A DNA stretch of 32,331 nt from an uncultured Micrococcales bacterium (GTDB lineage: Bacteria; Actinomycetota; Actinomycetes; Actinomycetales; Microbacteriaceae). Both the position numbers and the translations under genes were made by a program. Shown here piece by piece: positions 14,249-22,789 of the stretch. The stretch lies in NCBI GenBank assembly GCA_913056225.1, contig CAJXMQ010000003.1:1-32331 (forward strand). The letters run 5' to 3'. Below the pieces are notes generated by a model, which saw nothing but the letters and a program-made list of their open reading frames with translations, did no database searches and had not been told where the DNA came from. Every line of letters begins with the position of its first letter. Position 1 is the stretch's first letter.

Positions 14249-15660
14249 ACAATAGGAACGTGCAGTGCTCGCGCTGCATCTGAAATTGAGCCAGACAGCG
14301 ATGGGTAAACGGCAAATGTCGCGCTTAGGTCGTCCACTGTCAATCTGTTTTCAACGGCAACCGCTATTGCATAAATCAGCTCACTGGCTCGAGGAGCAAC
14401 TACAACCCCGCCAATTACGGTTCCTCCGGTGGAGGCAAACAACTTGATGAAGCCGTCCTGCACACCCATCATCTTCGCTCTGGGGTTACTCTCCAGCTCA
14501 ATTTTGTGAACGAATCCTCTGACCTCATCGTTTTCAATTGAAGATTGAGACCAACCCACTGAAGCAATCTCGGGGGATGTGAAAACGTTTGCTGTCACGT
14601 TGCGGAGTTGAGTTGGGGTTGAAACATCTCCCATGGCATGAAACACAGCCGTTCTTCCCTGCATCGAAGAAACTGACGCAAGGGGCAAAAAGTTGGTGCA
14701 ATCGCCGGCTGCGTAAACATTGGCCCTGGAGGTTCCAGCCACCTTGTTTACAACAATCTGTCCCTGCTCGTTTGTCTCAACACCTGCCTGCTCGAGATTC
14801 AATCCTTCTGTGTTCGGAATTGAACCAACCGCCATCAGGCAGTGAGAACCCATAAGAACTTCACCATTGCCAAGTGTCACCTTGACGCCATCGCCGATGT
14901 TTTCAACCTTTTCGGCCCTGACCTTGTTCATGATTCTCATGCCACCACGCTTGAATACATTTTCAAGCACTACAGCAGCGTCTTGGTCTTCTCCTGGAAG
15001 CACATAATCGCGACTTGAAACCAGTGTCACCTTGGTTCCGAGCGCCAAATAGGCACCTGCGAACTCAGCTCCGGTCACACCTGAACCAACCACAATCAAA
15101 TGCTCCGGAAGCTTTTTCAGGTTATAAAGCTGTTTCCAGTTGAAGATTCGCTCGCCATCGGGTTTGGCGTCCTCTAGTTCCCTGGGTCTTGCACCGGTGG
15201 AGACGATAATGGTCTTTGTTTCAATTCTTTTTTCCCCGCTACCGTCATTAGGCGTGACGATCACAGCGTGGTTGCCATCCAGCCTGCCAGAACCATTCAT
15301 AAGCTGAACACCAGCCTGTTCTAGCTGCTGCTGCATGTCCAAGGATTGCTCCCTGGCCAAGTTTCTCAATCTGTGGTTGACGGCCTCTAGGTCAACTTCA
15401 ATTTTTGCTCCAGCTGTTTTGAGGCCAAGCGACTCGATCTCAGAGAATCGTTTTGAGATGTCGGCAACCGCAATCAGTGTCTTGGATGGAACAACATCGG
15501 TCAACACCGCCGAACCGCCCCAACCCTCGCGTTCAACCAGAATTACTTCGGCTCCCAGTTGCCTGCCAGCAAGGGCGGCCTCGAAGCCACCGGGGCCTGC
15601 TCCGATAATCACAATCCTGTGTGTTGGAAATTTCTGTACCACGCCACCATTCTCTAACAC
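14245..15660 (-). CDS. lpdA: LpdA-type NAD(P)H:quinone oxidoreductase-like flavoprotein
   Basis: FAD-dependent oxidoreductase of the lipoamide dehydrogenase/glutathione reductase fold. FAD binding VIIGAGPGGFEAA is at about residues 17-29, NAD(P) binding VVGSGVTGAEFA in the middle, and VYAAGDCT at the second FAD site. The redox-disulfide segment reads GGSAVLTDVVPSK, with both cysteines of the usual GGTCLNVGCIPSK replaced, and the C-terminal HPTxSE dyad segment reads YPSLSG. This agrees with mycobacterial LpdA (Rv3303c), described as an NAD(P)H quinone reductase and not a lipoamide dehydrogenase. The GTG at 15660 is assumed as start; a GTG at 15642 is possible. Divergent from punA and convergent with accA3, so it is a single-gene unit. 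Confidence 0.85.
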   Translation of the reverse strand: MLENGGVVQKFPTHRIVIIGAGPGGFEAALAGRQLGAEVILVEREGWGGSAVLTDVVPSKTLIAVADISKRFSEIESLGLKTAGAKIEVDLEAVNHRLRNLAREQSLDMQQQLEQAGVQLMNGSGRLDGNHAVIVTPNDGSGEKRIETKTIIVSTGARPRELEDAKPDGERIFNWKQLYNLKKLPEHLIVVGSGVTGAEFAGAYLALGTKVTLVSSRDYVLPGEDQDAAVVLENVFKRGGMRIMNKVRAEKVENIGDGVKVTLGNGEVLMGSHCLMAVGSIPNTEGLNLEQAGVETNEQGQIVVNKVAGTSRANVYAAGDCTNFLPLASVSSMQGRTAVFHAMGDVSTPTQLRNVTANVFTSPEIASVGWSQSSIENDEVRGFVHKIELESNPRAKMMGVQDGFIKLFASTGGTVIGGVVVAPRASELIYAIAVAVENRLTVDDLSATFAVYPSLSGSISDAARALHVPIV

Positions 15661-15702
15661 TTATCGCTTCTTGGTGAGCACCTATTCAAATAAACTGCAG
15701 GG

Positions 15703-16500
15703 ATGGAAAAACCCAAACTGACCGCTGAGGCGGCCGCCGAGACAATTGCCAAACTAACTGGAATTGAGAAAATCGATATTGCCCTAACGCTTGGTTCGGG
15801 CTGGGCAAAAGCCGCCGACTTGGCAGGTGAGGAGCTTGCAAGCCTTGATGCCTCGGACATACCGGGTTTTCACAAAACCAGCGTCAGTGGCCACACCGGC
15901 AAGCTCAGAATCATGCAGCTAGCAAGTGGGAAAAAGGCCTTAGTTGTTGGCGCAAGGACCCACCTTTATGAGGGCCACGGCGTTGACTCAGTAGCTCATG
16001 GGGTGTTGGTGAGTGCCGCAATGGGTGCCGAAATCATGGTCCTGACAAACGGTGCCGGAGGCATCAAGGAGAACTGGATTGCAGGCCAGCCGGTTCTAAT
16101 TTCTGACCACATCAACCTAACCGCAACTTCTCCTTTGAGAGGTGCAAACTTTGTTGACCTAACGGATCTCTACTCATCCAGGATTCGCAAACTCGCTTTG
16201 GAGGTGGACTCGAGTTTGGACTCAGGTGTTTATGTTCAATTCCCCGGGCCTCACTACGAAACACCAGCAGAGGTGCTGATGGCCAAGGCCATGGGTGGAG
16301 ACATCGTCGGCATGTCAACCGCAATCGAGGCGATTGCGGCAAGAGCCTCTGGAATGGAAGTGTTTGGCATGAGCTTGATAACTAATTTGGCAGCAGGCAT
16401 TCAAAAAACCCCACTTTCACATCAAGAAGTGATTGATGCTGGCAAGCTTGCCGAACCAAAAATTGCCAAACTGCTTGCCGAGATTGTGAACAAGCTGTAA
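15703..16500 (+). CDS. punA: Purine nucleoside phosphorylase (trimeric PNP type)
   Basis: Splits purine (deoxy)nucleosides with phosphate into base and (deoxy)ribose-1-phosphate. The 265 residues carry the class II PNP signatures: LGSGW (30-34, phosphate loop), GHTGKL (63-68), RTHLYEGH (85-92, phosphate/catalytic), LTNGAGG (114-120), HYETPAE with Glu187, GMSTAIEAIAA (203-213) and Asn228 in SLITNLAAG. The ATG at 15703 has no usable ribosome site; a TAAACT box six bases upstream (15691-15696) suggests a leaderless message. The stop overlaps the next ATG (TAATG), coupling it to the phosphosugar mutase. Confidence 0.92.
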   Translation: MEKPKLTAEAAAETIAKLTGIEKIDIALTLGSGWAKAADLAGEELASLDASDIPGFHKTSVSGHTGKLRIMQLASGKKALVVGARTHLYEGHGVDSVAHGVLVSAAMGAEIMVLTNGAGGIKENWIAGQPVLISDHINLTATSPLRGANFVDLTDLYSSRIRKLALEVDSSLDSGVYVQFPGPHYETPAEVLMAKAMGGDIVGMSTAIEAIAARASGMEVFGMSLITNLAAGIQKTPLSHQEVIDAGKLAEPKIAKLLAEIVNKL

Positions 16501-18107
16501 TGGATTTAAATTATGTAAGGGCTTGGCTGGATGCAGACCCAGATCCAGAAACTAAGTCCGAGCTGCAGGTGATGCTGAACAATAACGACCAACAGCAAAT
16601 CGAGAGCCTGTTTGCGGGTCGGCTAAGTTTTGGAACAGCTGGATTAAGAGCAGCTTTAGGTCCAGGACCGATGCGAATGAATCGGCTGACAGTGAGCCAA
16701 ACCAGCAAGGGTCTTGCAGATTTTTTGAACAGCAACAGAGAGCACTACCTGGATAAACACGACAGGCTTTCGATTGTGATTGGCTACGACGGACGAAAAA
16801 ACTCTGAAATCTTTGCCCGAGACTCAGCCGAGATAATGCAGGCGGAGGGTGTGCACGTATATCTGTTTGACGAGATGGTGCCAACTCCCTTAGTCGCCTT
16901 TGCTTCAAAAAACCTAGGCTCTTCGGCTGCGGTGGTCATCACCGCTAGCCACAACCCTCCTGCAGATAACGGTTATAAGGTCTTCCTGGGAGGAATGACC
17001 GGACACTCTCAGATAACGCCTCCCCAAGATTCTGAAATAGCCGCCGCCATTGCCTCTGTCGCTGAGCTGAACCCCTCAAACCGCTCTAGCGGTTATGAAA
17101 TGATTGGTGAGGAACAGACCAATGACTACCTGTCTCGAGCCAGCCAATTGGTTGACTCGGTAGCTGAGTCGAAGTTGACCATTGTCCACACTGCAATGCA
17201 CGGCGTTGGCTGGAAAATGGCGGAAAAGGTTCTAGTCCAGGCAGGTTTCAAAAACCTTCACCCGGTTGAATCCCAAATGCTCCCGGATGGAACATTCCCA
17301 ACCGTTGAGTTTCCCAATCCCGAAGAACCAGGTGCTATGGATCTGGCCATTGAAAAGGCTAAGCGGGTGAATGCAGACTTGATTGTTGCTAATGACCCAG
17401 ATGCTGATCGTTTGGCCGCTGGAGTCAGGCACAATGGCGAATATCAAATGCTTAGCGGAAACCAGCTGGGTATTTTGCTCGCTGACTACGTAGCCAAAAA
17501 CCACTCAACCGGCACCTTGGCGGCTAGCTATGTGTCAAGCAATCAAATAATCGATCTCGCGAAATTCTATGGTTTGGATTTTGAACTAACCGCAACTGGC
17601 TTCAAGTGGATATCAAAAGTTAAAGACCTAATCTTTGGTTTTGAAGAAGCTCTGGGTTATTGCGTTGATCCTCAGTTCACTGCCGACAAAGATGGCCTAA
17701 CCGCAGCCCTGTTGATTTCGGTAATTGCCGATCAATTGCATCAAAAGGGCCAGACCCTTATTGACAGACTTGAGCAAATCGCAGAATTCACCGGGTTTTA
17801 TGAAACTGACCAAATCTCGCTGAGGCTTGCAAGCAACAAACACGTGGCTGAAACAGTTTCAAGGATAAAATCCGCTGGCGAGTTGTCAGCCAATGGCCAG
17901 ACAATCCAAATAACCGACCTGGTTGAAATTGACCCCCGATTAGATATGTTGGAAATCAAATTTGACGAAAACTCCAAAGCGCTGATCAGAGCCAGTGGGA
18001 CAGAACCAAAAGTTAAGTGCTACCTCGAGACCAAGGGTGTCAATGCCGAGCAGGCCAAAAAGAAGTTAGCCGAAATAAGAAACACGGTTGAAAAAATTCT
18101 AAAGTAG
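16500..18107 (+). CDS. pmmB: Phosphosugar mutase, PmmB/PGM2 type (likely phosphopentomutase)
   Basis: Alpha-D-phosphohexomutase family enzyme of 535 residues. It has GTAGLRAALGPGPMRMN (45-61), the phosphoserine loop ITASHNP with Ser150 (147-153) followed by ADNGYKVF, the metal loop DPDADR (299-304), the sugar loop GFEEALG (380-386) and the phosphate-binding RASGTEP (497-503). The ADNGYKV context and length resemble PGM2-like enzymes, which include phosphopentomutases. Coupling to punA and proximity to deoA and add make conversion of (deoxy)ribose-1-phosphate to the 5-phosphate the best functional guess. Phosphomannomutase or phosphoglucomutase activity is the alternative. The stop overlaps the convergent PTS gene by 9 nt. 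Confidence 0.88.
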   Translation: MDLNYVRAWLDADPDPETKSELQVMLNNNDQQQIESLFAGRLSFGTAGLRAALGPGPMRMNRLTVSQTSKGLADFLNSNREHYLDKHDRLSIVIGYDGRKNSEIFARDSAEIMQAEGVHVYLFDEMVPTPLVAFASKNLGSSAAVVITASHNPPADNGYKVFLGGMTGHSQITPPQDSEIAAAIASVAELNPSNRSSGYEMIGEEQTNDYLSRASQLVDSVAESKLTIVHTAMHGVGWKMAEKVLVQAGFKNLHPVESQMLPDGTFPTVEFPNPEEPGAMDLAIEKAKRVNADLIVANDPDADRLAAGVRHNGEYQMLSGNQLGILLADYVAKNHSTGTLAASYVSSNQIIDLAKFYGLDFELTATGFKWISKVKDLIFGFEEALGYCVDPQFTADKDGLTAALLISVIADQLHQKGQTLIDRLEQIAEFTGFYETDQISLRLASNKHVAETVSRIKSAGELSANGQTIQITDLVEIDPRLDMLEIKFDENSKALIRASGTEPKVKCYLETKGVNAEQAKKKLAEIRNTVEKILK

Positions 18108-18371
18108 TGATTTCTGAAGTTTTTGAGAAAGCTCATCAAGGTCAAATACATTTTCAACACTTATTACTTCGGCCTTGATTCCATCCAGCTGAGAGCTCAA
18201 CTCAGGTGTGCAAAGGACTATCTGTGCTGGCGAATCTGGGAGTAAAGCGGTTGCGATATCGGTTGCGTCAACCTCGGCTTCAATATCCAGCTGACTCAGC
18301 ACTTTCTCGGCATTCATTTTCAGTAAAACTGAGGTGCCAATACCCATCCCACAAACCGCTAGTAGCTTCAT
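18099..18371 (-). CDS. PTS IIB protein, ascorbate/lactose-like
   Basis: Small PTS phosphocarrier of 90 residues from the ATG at 18371. It begins MKLLAVCGMGIGTSVLLKM, with the phosphorylatable Cys7 in the P-loop typical of IIB proteins of the SgaB/UlaB group. It would take phosphate from the IIA protein encoded 7 nt upstream and pass it to a sugar on a IIC permease. No IIC gene follows; the next gene is convergent pmmB, overlapping by 9 nt. A TTG at 18377 would add two residues and is less likely. The substrate is unknown. Confidence 0.82.
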   Translation of the reverse strand: MKLLAVCGMGIGTSVLLKMNAEKVLSQLDIEAEVDATDIATALLPDSPAQIVLCTPELSSQLDGIKAEVISVENVFDLDELSQKLQKSLL

Positions 18372-18378
18372 ATGCAAA

Positions 18379-18837
18379 TCATTGCAGGTTTGTGGAGATT
18401 AGATTTAGGACTTCGCCGGAAGAGGAACAATTTGCTAGTTTTTCAATCATTTCTGGTTGATTAAACAGCTCGGCAATTGTTTTCAACATCTGCAAATGCT
18501 CCTCGTCGTCCTTGGCTGAGATAGCGAGAATTACCCTCACGGGATCATTTTTTTCGTTCCCACTGATAACCCCAGAGGCATCAATCACCATTGATCCACC
18601 AGTTTTCAATACCGATTCAGAGGGTCTTCCGTGAACAATTGCAACCCCAGGAGCAATTACCATGTAAGGGCCTTGGTTTTGAATGATCTCGATGATTTCG
18701 CTGACGTATCCATCAACCACCAGGCCCGAATTGACTAAAAGTCTGCCCGCCGCTTCGCTTGCCTCCACGAAAGAAACGAAGTCACCGAAAGCTATCGCTT
18801 CAGCGGCAATAAAATCATTCAAACTGGGCGAAGCCAC
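18379..18837 (-). CDS. PTS IIA protein, mannitol/fructose/Ntr superfamily
   Basis: Phosphocarrier of 152 residues. The EIIA type 2 signature is clear: GPYMVIAPGVAIVHGRP, with His69 as the predicted phosphorylation site. Together with the following IIB gene it resembles the UlaC/UlaB (ascorbate-type) pair. The GTG at 18837 lies within the end of add (23-nt overlap) and has a GGAG about ten bases upstream. Placement after cdd, deoA and add implies co-expression with nucleoside salvage. It could serve a pentose or deoxyribose-related transport step or have a regulatory role; both are guesses. Confidence 0.83.
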   Translation of the reverse strand: MASPSLNDFIAAEAIAFGDFVSFVEASEAAGRLLVNSGLVVDGYVSEIIEIIQNQGPYMVIAPGVAIVHGRPSESVLKTGGSMVIDASGVISGNEKNDPVRVILAISAKDDEEHLQMLKTIAELFNQPEMIEKLANCSSSGEVLNLISTNLQ

Positions 18838-19897
18838 TATCTATCATCTCCATTAGCTCTTCGCGAGTATCAAGACTTTGGAAACTAGCTTCAACTGCGT
18901 TTATCTGAAATTGATGAATGTCTTCCATTCCGTAATCAAATGTTTCACTCAACATTTCTAACTCTCTGGTCAGAGTGGTCGCCGACTGCAATCTGTTATC
19001 TGTATTCACGGTGACTTGAAAACCCAACTCATACAGCGCGTCAAATGGGTGATTGGCAATTCCAGATCCCAACTGCTCACCTGCTCCGGTTTGCAAGTTC
19101 GAGCTGGGTGCGATTTCAAGGGCAATCTGTCGATCGTGAACCCATTCAGCAACAGGCCCCAATAAGACCAAGTCAGTATCACCCTCGGTTCGAGTGAGCA
19201 TCACATCTTCAATTATGTTGACCCCGTGACCTAGCCTCAAAGCTCTGCCGTTGACAATCGCATCCTTGATTGAACTCAGGCCATCGGCCTCGCCTGCGTG
19301 AACGGTGATTGGCATCAGCTGATCAGCTAGAAAGTCGAATGCAGTTTTATGCATCGATGGCGGGAAACCTTTTTCTGGTCCTGCAATATCAAAACCAACC
19401 ACGCCGTCATTTCTGTTGGCTACTGCAAGTTCTGCAATTTCTAGGCTTCGGTTACCCTGCCTCATGGCTGAAACGAGTTGCCCGGTGCGAATAAACCCAC
19501 CCATGGCCTCAACCAACTGCATTCCCTCTTCTAAACCATCCTGAACGGCATCAACGGCTTCCTGCAAGGTCAAACCTGCTTGCTGATGCTGTTCTGGAGC
19601 CCAACGCAACTCGGCGTAGATAACACCGTCAGCATGCAGATCCAAAACTGTCTCGGTTGCAATCCGCCTCAGGTGCTCAGGCTTTTGCATCACCGCAATG
19701 GTGTGGTCGAAGGTGACCAGGTAGCGCTCCAGAGATCCTGAGTTTGCGTTTTGATAAAACCAGGTTGACAGTCCATGCGGATCGCTGTCGGGAAGTTTGT
19801 AACCAATCTCATCCGCGATTTCAATCATGGTCGAAGTCCTAAGACCTCCATCAAGATGGTCATGAAGTGAAATCTTTGGCAATTTCTGAATGTCCAT
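18815..19897 (-). CDS. add: Adenosine deaminase
   Basis: Hydrolytic deamination of (deoxy)adenosine to (deoxy)inosine, which PunA can then cleave. Zinc and catalytic motifs of the metal-dependent hydrolase barrel are visible: SLHDHLDGGLR (HxH), the TVHAGEA motif with His and catalytic Glu, RLGHGVNI, the EIAPSSNLQTGA segment, and NTDNR, where most bacterial enzymes have NTDD(P). Length 360. The start is the ATG at 19897, which overlaps the deoA stop (TGATG) and has an AAGGAG ribosome site eight bases upstream; a TTG one codon earlier is rejected. Confidence 0.92.
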   Translation of the reverse strand: MDIQKLPKISLHDHLDGGLRTSTMIEIADEIGYKLPDSDPHGLSTWFYQNANSGSLERYLVTFDHTIAVMQKPEHLRRIATETVLDLHADGVIYAELRWAPEQHQQAGLTLQEAVDAVQDGLEEGMQLVEAMGGFIRTGQLVSAMRQGNRSLEIAELAVANRNDGVVGFDIAGPEKGFPPSMHKTAFDFLADQLMPITVHAGEADGLSSIKDAIVNGRALRLGHGVNIIEDVMLTRTEGDTDLVLLGPVAEWVHDRQIALEIAPSSNLQTGAGEQLGSGIANHPFDALYELGFQVTVNTDNRLQSATTLTRELEMLSETFDYGMEDIHQFQINAVEASFQSLDTREELMEMIDSGFAQFE

Positions 19898-21165
19898 CAA
19901 CGCATCTCCTTCAAAATAATTGGCTTGCGCTTTATTTGCCCGCCGATTTCAACTGCCTTGGCAATGTCCATCTTTGCCCCCTCGAGTTTTTGCTCGGTGT
20001 CAGTGAATAGCTCGCAAATTACTTCGCCCTTACCAACCCAATCGCCCTGGGTTTTATTCAACACCACTCCAGCTGCATCCTGAACACTTGCTCCTTGTTT
20101 TTCACGACCGGCTCCCAATCTCCAACTGGCCATACCAACACCCAGTGCGTCAATGTTGAGATAGCCCTCTGACTCAGCAATAACAGTCTCTGAGTGTTTC
20201 GCAACCGCCATTTTCGCCAACGGGTCTCCACCCTGAGCGGAGACCATTTCGTTCCACTTATCCATGGCCTTGCCATTATTCAAATTTTCTTGAGGGTCGG
20301 CATCGACTCCAGCTAATTTCAGCATCTCTCGGGCAATTTCAATCGTCAGTTCAACAACGTCTGCCGGTCCAGCCCCGGCTAATACCTCAAGTGATTCCTC
20401 TACTTCTAAAGCGTTCCCGATTTTTTTCCCAAGGGGTGTTGACATATCGGTCAAAAAGGCACTGGTGGCAACAGAGGAGTCTCTACCAATTTCCACAAGG
20501 GTATTTGCAAGTTTCTCCGCTTGCTCCAGGTCTTTCATAAACGCTCCACTTCCGACTTTCACATCAAGCACCAACGCTTTTGTCCCCTCGGCAATTTTTT
20601 TACTCATGATCGATGAGGCAATTAGCGGAATCGCCTCCACCGTTCCAGTGACGTCTCGAAGTGCATAGAGTTTCTTATCGGCGGGCGCCAGACCGTCCCC
20701 AGCAGCACATACCACCGCACCGACTGTTTTCAATTGATCAAAAATATCTTGATTGGTCAGATTTGCCTGCCAGCCCGGGATTGCCTCGAATTTATCCAGG
20801 GTGCCACCGGTATGACCAAGTCCTCGGCCACTCAGTTGCGGAACCGCTACCCCATAGCTTGCTACCAGTGGGGCCAGGGGTAAGGTGATTTTGTCACCCA
20901 CGCCTCCGGTTGAATGCTTATCCGCGGTGGGCTTGCCAAGTGAAGAGAAGTTCATGGTCTCCCCTGAGGCAATCATTGCTTGTGTTAGAAATCTGACCTC
21001 ATCACGGCTCATCCCGTTTAGCAGAATTGCCATCGCCATAGAACTCATCTGTTCATCGGTGATTTGGCCACTGGTGTAGTTCTCAATCAGCCAGTCGATT
21101 TCCTGTTTGGAAAGCTCGTGTTTGTCACGTTTCTTGACTATCAGCTCAACAGCACTCAGAGCCAT
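19897..21165 (-). CDS. deoA: Thymidine/pyrimidine nucleoside phosphorylase
   Basis: Phosphorolysis of thymidine, deoxyuridine or related pyrimidine nucleosides to base and (deoxy)ribose-1-phosphate. It has DKHSTGGVGDKITLPLAPL (82-100, phosphate binding), LSGRGLGHTGGTLDKFEAIPG (111-131, the family signature), and YALRD with the SSIMSKK substrate-binding segment. At 422 residues with a C-terminal PYNP domain (MASWRLGAGR), it fits DeoA or Pdp; the exact base range cannot be told by eye. The ATG overlaps the cdd stop (TAATG), with CAGGAG five bases upstream. Confidence 0.93.
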   Translation of the reverse strand: MALSAVELIVKKRDKHELSKQEIDWLIENYTSGQITDEQMSSMAMAILLNGMSRDEVRFLTQAMIASGETMNFSSLGKPTADKHSTGGVGDKITLPLAPLVASYGVAVPQLSGRGLGHTGGTLDKFEAIPGWQANLTNQDIFDQLKTVGAVVCAAGDGLAPADKKLYALRDVTGTVEAIPLIASSIMSKKIAEGTKALVLDVKVGSGAFMKDLEQAEKLANTLVEIGRDSSVATSAFLTDMSTPLGKKIGNALEVEESLEVLAGAGPADVVELTIEIAREMLKLAGVDADPQENLNNGKAMDKWNEMVSAQGGDPLAKMAVAKHSETVIAESEGYLNIDALGVGMASWRLGAGREKQGASVQDAAGVVLNKTQGDWVGKGEVICELFTDTEQKLEGAKMDIAKAVEIGGQIKRKPIILKEMR

Positions 21166-21557
21166 TAATTCTCCTGTAAATCATTAGGGCCAAAGGCATC
21201 AGGGATTACTTCTTCGATGCTCTTGATGCCACTGATTGTCTCCAGCATCATGCCCGCCGCCGCGTGTTCGCTCAATAATTGTCGGCATCTACCGCAGGGC
21301 ATAATTACCGCACCCTCTTTGTCCACGCAGCAAAAGGCCACAAGTTTCCCGCCACCCTGCGCAAAAAGCTCAGATACCAATGAGCATTCTGCACACAGAG
21401 TTAATCCATAACTTGCGTTTTCAACATTAGTTCCCGTGATGATTTTTCCACTGTCAGTGATCGCTGCCGCCCCAACTGGGTAGTTTGAATAAGGCACGTA
21501 TGCGTTTTCACTCGCCTTGGCGGCTACTTGTCTGAGTTGTTCCCAGTTGATTTCCAT
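21165..21557 (-). CDS. cdd: Cytidine deaminase
   Basis: Zinc enzyme converting (deoxy)cytidine to (deoxy)uridine, a DeoA substrate. It is the short tetrameric type: 130 residues, with NVENASYGLTLCAE (44-57) and PCGRCRQ (87-93). Predicted zinc ligands are Cys55, Cys88 and Cys91, and Glu57 is the proton shuttle. It starts 2 nt after the stop of the upstream permease, so it belongs to the transporter operon. Confidence 0.95.
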   Translation of the reverse strand: MEINWEQLRQVAAKASENAYVPYSNYPVGAAAITDSGKIITGTNVENASYGLTLCAECSLVSELFAQGGGKLVAFCCVDKEGAVIMPCGRCRQLLSEHAAAGMMLETISGIKSIEEVIPDAFGPNDLQEN

Positions 21558-21559
21558 AG

Positions 21560-22789
21560 CTAACTCTTTACGTAGGGTTTTCCTGCAGCGGCAGGGCCTC
21601 TAACCTTACCGACCAGTCCCGCCACTGCTACCACCGTAAGCACGTATGGGAGCATTAGCAAAAACTCACTCGGAAGTGGCGAACCGACAATCTGCAGGGC
21701 GTATTGCAGGTTCAAGGCAAAACCGAATAACAATGCAGCCATTGCGGCATAGATTGGATTCCACCTTCCAAAGATCAAAGCAGCCAGAGCAATGTATCCG
21801 GCTCCGTTGGTCATCTCCTTACCAAATGCACCAACCTGACCGAGGGTGAAAAAACTTCCACCCAAACCAGCTAGGGCTCCGCCGATCATCACAGACATAT
21901 ATCTGGTTCGGAATACATTGATTCCCACAGTGTCACTTGCCTTTGGATATTCGCCAACTGACCTTAGTCTTAGCCCCCAGCGAGTCTTGAATAGCGCCAA
22001 AAACACCCCTGCAACCGCCAAATACATCAAATAAACAATCAGAGTTTGGTTGAACAAAACCGGTCCAGCAATCGGTATTTGACTCAGCAGCGGAATTGAA
22101 ATTCTTTCAAACCTTGGCGGCTGGTTCAGAATCGAGATGTTGTCAGCCAACAGGGTTGAGAACAAAAAGCTGGTGAGCCCAATAATCAAAACGTTAATGA
22201 CAACACCGGTGATAATTTGATCCACCAAATACTTAATCGAAAACACGGCCAGAATCGCCGCCACCAAAGACCCAGCAATCATTGCAGCGAAAATTCCAAT
22301 TAAGACACTGTCGGTAACGGAAGCGACCAGAGCGGAGGTAAAAGCACCGGCTAATAACTGACCCTCGATTGCAATGTTGATAATTCCAACCCGCTCGCTC
22401 AGTGCTCCCGAAAGGGAGCCGAAGATCAATGGCACCGCTAGCGCTAGAGAGCCCGCCAATAAAGTCGTGATACCCATTGTTGCCCCAGAGAAAAGCCAGG
22501 TGAGAACAGTCATGACTAAACCAAAACCAAATGCAATCACGGCAATCAGAGGTGTTTTTCGGTTCCTAACAAAAGTCAGATAAACACTCAAAGCAGTCAT
22601 CGCCAGCATCAAAATAAGCATCACCGCTACAAATCCTTGGGAAGGCAAAATAATGTTTGGGATCGGAAACAGATCTGTTCCGGTGGCCACCCTAACCTCA
22701 AGCTGTTGACCTTGAACGTTGGGGATTATCAAGCTGGCTACCGCCAATAAAAGCATTAGGGCAATTGGTGTCTTCTTACTCTGCTTCAT
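21560..22789 (-). CDS. nupQ: Nucleoside ABC transporter permease (NupQ-like)
   Basis: Inner-membrane permease of 409 residues, rich in hydrophobic segments, of the branched-chain amino acid/ribose type permease family. Characteristic stretches are GALSERVGIINIAIEGQLL and ALAALIFGRWNPIYAA. The first 30 residues form an extra signal-like helix before the conserved core. The ATG overlaps the preceding permease stop (ATGA). With its partner permease, the ATPase and the BMP lipoprotein it matches the NupNOPQ/BmpDEFG-type nucleoside importer; the named symbol reflects family, not proven specificity. Confidence 0.88.
   Translation of the reverse strand: MKQSKKTPIALMLLLAVASLIIPNVQGQQLEVRVATGTDLFPIPNIILPSQGFVAVMLILMLAMTALSVYLTFVRNRKTPLIAVIAFGFGLVMTVLTWLFSGATMGITTLLAGSLALAVPLIFGSLSGALSERVGIINIAIEGQLLAGAFTSALVASVTDSVLIGIFAAMIAGSLVAAILAVFSIKYLVDQIITGVVINVLIIGLTSFLFSTLLADNISILNQPPRFERISIPLLSQIPIAGPVLFNQTLIVYLMYLAVAGVFLALFKTRWGLRLRSVGEYPKASDTVGINVFRTRYMSVMIGGALAGLGGSFFTLGQVGAFGKEMTNGAGYIALAALIFGRWNPIYAAMAALLFGFALNLQYALQIVGSPLPSEFLLMLPYVLTVVAVAGLVGKVRGPAAAGKPYVKS

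Noticed and set aside
19898..19900. TTG at 19900 as start of add
   Set aside because: The next codon is an ATG with AAGGAG eight bases upstream and a TGATG overlap with deoA.
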